From Sideroxydans sp. (GTDB lineage Bacteria > Pseudomonadota > Gammaproteobacteria > Burkholderiales > Gallionellaceae), in the NCBI GenBank assembly GCA_030823965.1, contig JAVBYP010000204.1, forward strand, positions 1 to 11,158: 11,158 bases of DNA, in the 5' to 3' direction. A program made the translations under genes and the position numbers. Below the pieces are notes generated by a model. It ran no database searches and was not told the origin of the DNA. It saw only the letters and a program-made list of their open reading frames with translations. This document shows positions 6,368 to 11,158 of this stretch, piece after piece (within the stretch, counting starts at the first letter, position 1; the number at the start of each line of letters is the position of its first letter).

Positions 6368-6403
6368 CTGCACCGATCCCACGCCACCTTCCACTGCCCC
6401 ACC

Positions 6404-7462
6404 TTGATTCCCGCCTCTCCTCCATCGCTACGCATCGCCCAACTTCGCCAACGTCTGCACGAGCTTGGCGCTAAGCCCTGCCACGAAGATAGGTTGCTGC
6501 GCGGTTGGAGCCAGGTGCGCTCATACGATGTGAAGGGCAGTCCTGCTGAGATCTTCTTTCCCGCTGCGCTGCGTAATGAGTTGCCTGCCATCGAAGCGGA
6601 GTTAGATGGCTTGGCGCGTTTGCATGGCGAATACCCCGTTGATGAACAAGTCGCACGATTGCTAGTGGAATTGAATGACGGCCAGATGGTGGAGAGTGTG
6701 TTGTTGCCGCGCGGCGGCTTATGCGTCTCGACACAAGTAGGATGTGCGGTGGGCTGTGTGTTCTGCATGAGCGGGCGTGATGGGCTGATCCGCCAACTGG
6801 GTAGTGCAGAGATCGTGGCGCAGGTGGTGCTGGCACGCAAACGCCGCGCGGTGAGCAAGGTGGTGTTCATGGGCATGGGTGAGCCGGCGCACAATCTGGA
6901 CAACGTGCTGGAAGCCATCGATGTGCTGGGTACGTTGGGAGGCATCGGGCATAAGGAGCTGGTGCTTTCGACAGTGGGAGATGTGCGAGTGTTCGAGCGC
7001 TTGCCGCAGGGAAAAGTAAAACCCGCCCTCGCCCTTTCACTGCACAGCACCGACGCGACATTACGCGCGAAGCTGTTGCCACACGCACCTGATATCTCTG
7101 TAGAAGAGTTGGTGGAACGCGCCGAGGTGTATGCGCGTGCCACGGGATATCCGACGCAATATCAATGGACGTTGATCGAAGGTGTGAACGACAGCGATGC
7201 CGAGGTGGAGCGCATCGCGCAATTGCTCAAAGACAAATACGCGCTGATGAATTTCATCCCCTTCAATGCGGTGGATGGCTTGCCCTATCGCCGCCCTTCA
7301 ACCGACCGTACCGCAGAGATGATGCTCACGCTGAATCGGCAAGGCATCTATTCCCGCGTGCGTGATTCCGCAGGGAAAGAAGTGGAAGGGGCATGTGGGC
7401 AGTTGCGCGCACGCGCAGCAAAAGAAAACAAACCTGCACGGATCAAGGTACACAGCAAATGA
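6404..7462 (+). CDS. RlmN/Cfr-family radical SAM RNA methyltransferase (RlmN-like paralogue)
   Basis: This protein belongs to the family that methylates adenine in RNA (A2503 of 23S rRNA, in tRNA for RlmN) using a 4Fe-4S cluster and S-adenosylmethionine. The cluster motif is CAVGCVFC (Cys114, 118, 121). Both mechanistic cysteines of the family are present: Cys107 (GLCVSTQ) and Cys331 (GACGQL). The SAM-binding GMGEP motif is at 157-161, and TQYQWTLIEGVND matches the conserved distal strand. The segment before the last cysteine reads RDSAGKEVEGACGQL in place of the RGDDIDAACGQL usual in RlmN, and helices around SGRDGLIRQL differ too, so this is probably a divergent paralogue whose RNA target is uncertain. 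The only usable start in frame after a stop at 6362 is TTG 6404, with no clear ribosome site. Its stop overlaps the exonuclease start (ATGA). Confidence 0.88.
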   Translation: MIPASPPSLRIAQLRQRLHELGAKPCHEDRLLRGWSQVRSYDVKGSPAEIFFPAALRNELPAIEAELDGLARLHGEYPVDEQVARLLVELNDGQMVESVLLPRGGLCVSTQVGCAVGCVFCMSGRDGLIRQLGSAEIVAQVVLARKRRAVSKVVFMGMGEPAHNLDNVLEAIDVLGTLGGIGHKELVLSTVGDVRVFERLPQGKVKPALALSLHSTDATLRAKLLPHAPDISVEELVERAEVYARATGYPTQYQWTLIEGVNDSDAEVERIAQLLKDKYALMNFIPFNAVDGLPYRRPSTDRTAEMMLTLNRQGIYSRVRDSAGKEVEGACGQLRARAAKENKPARIKVHSK

Positions 7463-8118
7463 AACCACGCGCACCAAGCAAAGATGAGATCGCACTGATG
7501 CCTGTCTTCGTCGGCCTCAAGTTAGAGCAGGTCCACGTGCCGACGACAAAAGAAGAATTCGCAGCGGCTACAGAGGCCATCAAGGCGGCGGGTGTCGTGG
7601 GATTCGATACAGAATCGAAACCCACCTTCTCAGTAGGTGAGGTGAGCAACGGGCCGCACGTGGTGCAGTTCGCCCTGCCTGACCGCGCTTATCTGTTCCA
7701 AGTGCATCGCACGGAGGGGCTGCCGTTTCTGCAAGAGTTGCTGCGTTCGGATGCAGTCATCAAAGTGGGCTTCGGTTTGAAGTCGGACAGTGGACACATC
7801 TTCAAGAAGTTCGGCATCCAGTTCGGCGGCGTGGTCGATCTTAATGTGGTGTTCAGCATGCAGGGACACCAGAAAGAGATGGGCGTGCGTAACGCGGTGG
7901 CGTTCGTGTTCAAACAACGCTTCGTCAAATCGAGAAAGATCACCACCACGGATTGGTCGCAGCATGAACTCACACAATCGCAACAGCTCTACGCAGCGAA
8001 CGATGCTTACGCGGCATTGAAAGTGTTCGAAGCGCTGAAACTGTCGCGCAACGACTTACCTATCATGGGTGTGAGTGAGCCAAAACAATCTGCGGACAAG
8101 GCTGATCTATCGGAGTAG
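7459..8118 (+). CDS. DEDDy-type 3'-5' exonuclease (RNase D / WRN-like)
   Basis: A 219-residue protein made up of one DnaQ-fold exonuclease domain. Exo I is VVGFDTES (Asp50, Glu52), Exo II is VIKVGFGLKSDSGHIFKKFG (Asp110), and Exo III is LYAANDAYAALKVFEAL (Tyr178 and Asp182), so all four metal ligands and the DEDDy tyrosine are present. The arrangement is that of the RNase D/WRN branch rather than the polymerase epsilon branch, and there is no HRDC domain, so it is a stand-alone exonuclease. It could act on RNA or DNA 3' ends. The ATG at 7459 overlaps the previous stop by four bases and has AAGG at 7445-7448; a longer in-frame start inside the RlmN-like gene was rejected. Coupling to an RNA-modifying enzyme suggests an RNA substrate, by inference. 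Confidence 0.9.
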   Translation: MKPRAPSKDEIALMPVFVGLKLEQVHVPTTKEEFAAATEAIKAAGVVGFDTESKPTFSVGEVSNGPHVVQFALPDRAYLFQVHRTEGLPFLQELLRSDAVIKVGFGLKSDSGHIFKKFGIQFGGVVDLNVVFSMQGHQKEMGVRNAVAFVFKQRFVKSRKITTTDWSQHELTQSQQLYAANDAYAALKVFEALKLSRNDLPIMGVSEPKQSADKADLSE

Positions 8119-8163
8119 GATGAAATCGCAGTTCCGCTCTTAATCAACATAAGGAGCCAGATC

Positions 8164-8301
8164 ATGCCTAAGACACATAACACTCACAAAGATAGTAAGA
8201 AGAAGCCGTTGATGACCGCGAAGGAGAAGCGGATGGCGAAACATGAGAAGAAGCACCATCACGATGCACAAGCATTCATCACCCCTTCTACGACACATTA
8301 A
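8164..8301 (+). CDS. 45-residue Lys/His-rich small protein
   Basis: A short gene with a near-perfect ribosome site, AAGGAG at 8151-8156, seven bases before the ATG, and TAA at 8299-8301. The protein has ten lysines and seven histidines in 45 residues, with cores KDSKKKPLMTAKEKRMAKHEKK, then HHHDAQAF. It has no cysteines and no membrane segment. A basic helix with a histidine cluster suggests nucleic-acid or metal binding, but this is only composition. It lies 45 bases after the exonuclease and just before a strong terminator, so it is likely the last gene of the RlmN-like operon. I recall similar short betaproteobacterial proteins with TAKEKR..KH.KKH, without a function. Confidence 0.75.
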   Translation: MPKTHNTHKDSKKKPLMTAKEKRMAKHEKKHHHDAQAFITPSTTH

Positions 8302-8317
8302 GCTGTTGTATCTGTGA

Positions 8318-8348
8318 AATAAAAGCCCGGCGTTGCCGGGCTTTTATT
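8318..8348. terminator. Strong hairpin terminator after the small basic protein
   Basis: A perfect 14-bp stem AATAAAAGCCCGGC / GCCGGGCTTTTATT with a GTT loop starts 17 bases after the stop codon. It has T runs on both strands and so could work in both directions. It insulates the operon from the riboswitch region. Confidence 0.9.
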
Positions 8349-8403
8349 ATCGTCGCTCCGTTCATCCCCTTTGGCAAAACCGACAGACGGATGGTTCTCC
8401 CTC

Positions 8404-8431
8404 TTGCTATCTCGAACGGCAGGAAGATAAT
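8404..8431 (+). promoter_or_regulatory. Putative sigma70-type promoter for the riboswitch-cyclase transcript
   Basis: TTGCTA (8404-8409) and GATAAT (8426-8431) are separated by 16 bases. Transcription would start at about 8438, immediately before the conserved aptamer bases. The agreement of promoter and aptamer position supports both calls. Confidence 0.5.
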
Positions 8432-8439
8432 GCCTCCCA

Positions 8440-8536
8440 GTAGCAAACAAGAGCAAACCTATTGAAAGGTAGGGACGCAAAGTTTCCGGTCTAAGGAGTG
8501 AAGTTAGCTCTACGACAGCGGGATTGCCGGTAGCCA
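8440..8536 (+). promoter_or_regulatory. Cyclic-di-GMP-I (GEMM-I) riboswitch aptamer
   Basis: The aptamer core is plainly readable: GAGCAAACC (8451-8459), a stem CCUAUU/GGUAGG closed by a GAAA tetraloop (8464-8467), then GGGACGCAAAG (8472-8482), TCCGGTCTAA (8485-8494) and AGCGGGATTGCCGG (8517-8530). These match the Vc2 GEMM-I RNA as I recall it. The second arm folds with GTC/GAC and GGAG/CTCT pairs. By alignment the ligand contacts map to G8453, A8480 and C8527, which fits c-di-GMP; the related cGAMP-sensing variant cannot be excluded from sequence alone. The closing P1 stem is not obvious. The start codon lies about 97 bases downstream with AGGAGG at 8622-8627. No hairpin with a T run is seen, so translational control is more likely. 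CTAAGG (8491-8496) is complementary to CCTTAG (8565-8570), a candidate switching helix. Confidence 0.88.
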
Positions 8537-8632
8537 CTCAGCCTTCGAGCGGTTCCCGTTAGTACCTTAGCTTCGTCCACCCGAGATCCGCGTCTCTCTC
8601 CGATAGCGTAAGCAGATAGTTAGGAGGGACGT

Positions 8633-9961
8633 ATGCAAATCAATTTCAAGAGTCATGACGTATGGTTGCTCGTCATCGTTGCACTGATGGCGTTCGGCGC
8701 CAATCTACCTGCTGACGTGGTCGGCAATGTGTTCGACCCTAATCTGTTGCTGGTCGCGCTGGTCATCACGGTATTCATCTCGCTGTTCCGCTACCTCAAG
8801 TTCATGTTGTTCCTCACGGTGTCGGTGCTGGCCATCGGTGCGAACTTGCCAGAGCAGTTGGCAAATCAACTCCACCTCAGCCAGACCGCCTTCATCATCG
8901 CCTCAGGCATGCTGGTAGCAGTCGCATTGCTGTACAAGTTTTACGACCAACTTAAGAAGAATCGCGAGAAGGTGGTCGAGCGTGACCACGACACGCCCGC
9001 TGACGCGGAGACTTCTATCAGTCACTTGCGCGACACCATCGAATCTAGGAACCACGTGCTTGCTGCCATCACGCATGGCGACTTCGCTGCGCTACATCAA
9101 CTGTTGGTCTCGGATGTGGAAGTGAACTTCAGCCAGGATGGACGCATCCCCATCTTCGTCGCCATCGAGAAAGGCAATGCCGATATCGTTCTGCTACTGC
9201 TTCTTCACGGCGCAAAATTGAAGATAAAGAACCAGATCGGATTGACCCCTACCGACCTTGCGCTGAAGTTGCGTTTGGCACGTGTCGCTAAGATCCTGCA
9301 CTACGCTGAGACACAGAACATGTCCATCCAGAACCGCGCCATCTACTCTTCTCAGATGACACGCCAAATGGCGGTGATGTTCGCCGACATCTGCGGTAGC
9401 ACCGCCTTGTACGAGCAACTGGGAAATGAGGCTGCGCTGAACATGGTGACGCGCACCTTGAATCTGGTGAAACAAGAAGTCGCCAAGAACAAGGGGACGC
9501 TGATCAAGACCATCGGTGATGAGGTGATGTGCACTTTCCCCAATGCTGCACTGGCAGCAAATGCGGCACGCGCGATGCACTTTGCGATCGATACGAGGAA
9601 GCCCGGCGGCGAACAAGCCATCGCTTTGCGCATCGGCATCCATTTCGGTGAAGTCATCCTCAAGGCCAACGATGTGTTCGGCGATACGGTGAATGTCGCC
9701 GCTCGCATCGCATCCATCACAAGAGCGCGGCAGACCATGACCTCGCAAGAACTCATCGACGTGTTGCCTGCCGAATTCGCAGACAAGATCGTTCCTGTCA
9801 CCCGCGCATCGTTCCGTGGCAAACAAGATGCGATGGCGGTGTTCCAACTGCTCTGGGAAGCAGGCGATACCACGACTGAAAGGCTGGGCGATGTAACGGG
9901 GCGCAAGCAGCAAGATGGCACCGAACAAAGTGGTTTGAATGTTGCTGCTGTGAACAACTAA
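8633..9961 (+). CDS. Membrane-bound class III adenylate cyclase with ankyrin-like repeats
   Basis: A 442-residue protein that should make cAMP from ATP at the inner membrane. Residues 10-102 hold four hydrophobic segments forming a duplicated two-helix unit: each half has a GANLP motif (22-26 and 69-73). Residues 135-225 read as ankyrin-like repeats (AAITHGDFAALHQLL, then PIFVAIEKGNADIVLLLLLHGA and GLTPTDLAL). The catalytic domain follows: metal aspartates Asp252 (MFADICGST) and Asp296 (KTIGDEVM), Lys292 and Asp351 at the base-selecting positions, which favours adenine, and Asn354/Arg358 (DTVNVAARI) for the transition state. All key residues are present, so it is likely active. There is no HAMP domain. 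The ATG has a very strong AGGAGG six bases upstream and lies behind the GEMM-I riboswitch, which points to control by c-di-GMP. A terminator follows. Confidence 0.92.
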   Translation: MQINFKSHDVWLLVIVALMAFGANLPADVVGNVFDPNLLLVALVITVFISLFRYLKFMLFLTVSVLAIGANLPEQLANQLHLSQTAFIIASGMLVAVALLYKFYDQLKKNREKVVERDHDTPADAETSISHLRDTIESRNHVLAAITHGDFAALHQLLVSDVEVNFSQDGRIPIFVAIEKGNADIVLLLLLHGAKLKIKNQIGLTPTDLALKLRLARVAKILHYAETQNMSIQNRAIYSSQMTRQMAVMFADICGSTALYEQLGNEAALNMVTRTLNLVKQEVAKNKGTLIKTIGDEVMCTFPNAALAANAARAMHFAIDTRKPGGEQAIALRIGIHFGEVILKANDVFGDTVNVAARIASITRARQTMTSQELIDVLPAEFADKIVPVTRASFRGKQDAMAVFQLLWEAGDTTTERLGDVTGRKQQDGTEQSGLNVAAVNN

Positions 9962-9977
9962 GGAAGGTGACTCACCC

Positions 9978-10016
9978 AACGACATAAAGCCCGGTGATGC
10001 CGGGCTTTATGTCGTT
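9978..10016. terminator. Bidirectional terminator between the cyclase and the minus-strand membrane gene
   Basis: A perfect 17-bp inverted repeat (9978-9994 and 10000-10016) with a TGATG loop, containing the same AAAGCCCGG core as the other terminators. It lies between two converging genes and could stop transcription from both sides. Confidence 0.85.
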
Positions 10017-10037
10017 TGACTCACTGCGTGCTACACA

Positions 10038-10349
10038 TCACTTCACGTCTTTAGGATCGACCACTCGTATCACTTCGCCTTCGAACACGCCGTCGTTACT
10101 CGCCTGTGCCGCACGCCGCGCTTCCGGTGTGGCGACGCTACGCATCATGCGCATCACCCTTCTCACCTCGCGCGTCTTCCACCACACATAGGCAAAAGCG
10201 AAGATGCCTACGACAAGCAGGACAACGAGAACCACCGCCGAGAACATCAACACCAAGGCGAACATCGCCACGGTGACGACCAAGGCCACCAGCTTGCGCA
10301 ACAAGCTAGGCGGCTTGGCTTGAGCGTTCAACACGAATCTTTGTTGCAT
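10038..10349 (-). CDS. Small membrane protein of unknown function
   Basis: A 103-residue protein with a short basic N-terminus (MQQRFVLNAQAKPPSLLRK), then about 37 hydrophobic residues (20-56) rich in Val, Leu, Ala and Phe, long enough for two adjacent membrane helices (roughly 20-38 and 40-57). After YVWWKTREVRRVMRMMR comes a soluble, Ala-rich tail ending GEVIRVVDPKDVK. The positive charges right after the hydrophobic block suggest that end is cytoplasmic. No functional motif is seen. AAAGG lies nine bases before the ATG. It is encoded downstream of clpB in the same direction, but a terminator between them makes it a separate unit. Confidence 0.72.
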   Translation of the reverse strand: MQQRFVLNAQAKPPSLLRKLVALVVTVAMFALVLMFSAVVLVVLLVVGIFAFAYVWWKTREVRRVMRMMRSVATPEARRAAQASNDGVFEGEVIRVVDPKDVK

Positions 10350-10385
10350 GAATTCATACCTTTACCCTAATGATCCTATTACACC

Positions 10386-10508
10386 GTCATTCACGCGAAG
10401 GCTGGAATCTAGTTAAAAAACAACCCGCGTAGCAGACAAAGTCTTAATCCTTGTCCTGCTGCGCGGGGAGCTTTTAATCAACTGGATTCCCGCCTTCGCG
10501 GGAATGAC
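10386..10508. repeat. Nested inverted repeat: dispersed hairpin repeat in opposite copies around a terminator
   Basis: Outer arms 10386-10414 and 10480-10508 match at 26 of 29 positions as inverted repeats. The right arm is itself a perfect hairpin (ATTCCCGC-CTTC-GCGGGAAT, 10486-10505), a sequence widely dispersed in proteobacterial intergenic DNA; the left copy is partly decayed. The inner part is the clpB terminator. The layout resembles a paired REP element or a MITE-like unit. Confidence 0.75.
10415..10470 (-). terminator. Rho-independent terminator of clpB
   Basis: Bases 10424-10439 pair with 10451-10467 (about 16 pairs, one U-G pair and one bulged base), with a loop at 10440-10450. Read on the minus strand the stem is followed by TTGTTTTTT (complement of 10415-10423), the right order for terminating clpB. 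Confidence 0.82.
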
Positions 10509-10511
10509 TGC

Positions 10512-11158
10512 TTAGCCTTTTTCAAAACGCATCACACCTGCTTTGCAATCCACCTTGATGGTGTCTTTCGCAGCGAACTGTCCTTCGAGGATGTGCTTGG
10601 CCAGTGGGTTCTCCAACTGCGCCTGTATCGCACGCTTCAGCGGACGTGCACCATACACCGGATCGAAGCCTGCGTTGGCGATCTCTGCAAGTGCGGCTTC
10701 GCTCACGTCCAACTTCATTTCCATCGCTGCAAGGCGTTTCTCCAGATACTGCAACTGGATGCGCGCGATGCTCTTGATGTTCTTCTCGTCCAACGCGTGG
10801 AACACCACCACCTCGTCGATACGGTTGATGAACTCAGGACGGAAATAAGTCTTCACTTCGCCCATCACAGCCAGCTTCACCACCTGATAGTCGTCACCTT
10901 GCATCTGCTGGATCATCTGCGAACCCAAGTTGGAGGTCATCACGATGACGGTGTTCTTGAAGTCCACGGTGCGGCCTTGGCCATCGGTCATGCGACCATC
11001 ATCCAATGCTTGCAGCAACACGTTGAACACGTCGGGGTGCGCCTTCTCCACTTCGTCCAGCAGGATGACGCTGTAAGGTTTACGGCGCACGGCCTCGGTC
11101 AGCCCACCACCTTCTTCGTAGCCAACATAGCCAGGCGGTGCGCCGATCAAACGTGCGA
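10512..11158 (-). CDS. clpB: Chaperone ClpB, C-terminal part (second AAA+ domain)
   Basis: The 215 residues here are the end of the ClpB disaggregase; the gene runs off the right edge. ClpB is a hexameric ATPase that pulls proteins out of aggregates together with DnaK. Visible landmarks are the pore-loop segment [13 protein letters not shown], Walker [19 protein letters not shown], the sequence [14 protein letters not shown] block before [10 protein letters not shown] (sensor 1), [10 protein letters not shown] with the arginine finger, and [10 protein letters not shown] (sensor 2) in the small domain. It ends with FEKG and TAA at 10512-10514. The sequence fits ClpB rather than ClpA or ClpC because of the GQGRTVDF block and the C-terminal KTF-like organisation. 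No promoter is in view. A terminator lies just downstream. Confidence 0.96.
   Translation of the reverse strand, partial: ARLIGAPPGYVGYEEGGGLTEAVRRKPYSVILLDEVEKAHPDVFNVLLQALDDGRMTDGQGRTVDFKNTVIVMTSNLGSQMIQQMQGDDYQVVKLAVMGEVKTYFRPEFINRIDEVVVFHALDEKNIKSIARIQLQYLEKRLAAMEMKLDVSEAALAEIANAGFDPVYGARPLKRAIQAQLENPLAKHILEGQFAAKDTIKVDCKAGVMRFEKG

Noticed and set aside
6361..7143. A 260-codon open frame on the minus strand opposite the RlmN-like gene
   Set aside because: It is Ser/Arg/Thr-rich with no recognisable motif and lies wholly opposite a gene with clear catalytic motifs, so it is a codon shadow.
7393..7458. Longer in-frame start of the exonuclease inside the RlmN-like gene
   Set aside because: The ATG at 7459 gives the usual ATGA overlap with a ribosome site, and the extra 22 residues read as out-of-frame RlmN-like sequence.
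8298..8537. A 79-codon open frame on the minus strand across the terminator and riboswitch
   Set aside because: It would run through a 14-bp-stem terminator and a conserved structured RNA on the other strand, and the protein shows no motif.
9194..9985. A 263-codon open frame on the minus strand opposite the cyclase
   Set aside because: It has no ribosome site or motif, overlaps the terminator and mirrors the cyclase codons.

Overview
The window looks like chromosomal DNA of a betaproteobacterium. The ClpB C-terminus, the RlmN-like enzyme and the small conserved hypothetical proteins resemble those of Nitrosomonadales/Gallionellaceae relatives, but this placement comes from remembered protein flavour and not from a search. 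The flanks have an ordinary GC-leaning composition. The stretch from about 220 to 2640 is visibly richer in A+T (about 42% G+C in the line starting at 1141 against about 57% in the line starting at 10981), which suggests an acquired segment.

Left part (1-2690), accessory. The 3' end of an ORF6N-domain gene is followed by a tight two-gene operon: a TIR-like protein of the DUF1863/ThsB type and a small protein with three predicted membrane segments. After a 172-base gap comes a second two-gene unit: an acidic, helical protein of unknown function overlapping a 222-residue protein with a readable PD-(D/E)XK nuclease signature. Together they form a candidate defence island made of one signalling/membrane-effector pair and one nuclease pair. 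A strong terminator closes it.

Middle part (2690-8350), mostly housekeeping. It holds a putative winged-helix protein, a REP-like repeat and a group III-type phosphofructokinase with an unusual GGGGT active-site loop. A convergent S24/LexA-fold protein follows, whose catalytic lysine position is arginine. Then come a two-gene conserved hypothetical operon and the operon RlmN-like radical SAM enzyme, DEDDy 3'-5' exonuclease, and a 45-residue Lys/His-rich protein. Nearly every unit ends in the same AAAGCCCGGC-type hairpin; two copies lie in an identical 46-bp repeat.

Right part (8350-11158). A promoter and a GEMM-I (cyclic-di-GMP-I class) riboswitch precede a membrane-bound class III adenylate cyclase with ankyrin-like repeats. 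This arrangement would put cAMP synthesis under c-di-GMP control and is the clearest new regulatory idea here. A small membrane protein and the 3' end of clpB lie on the minus strand. Between them is a nested palindrome: a clpB terminator flanked by inverted copies of a dispersed hairpin repeat.
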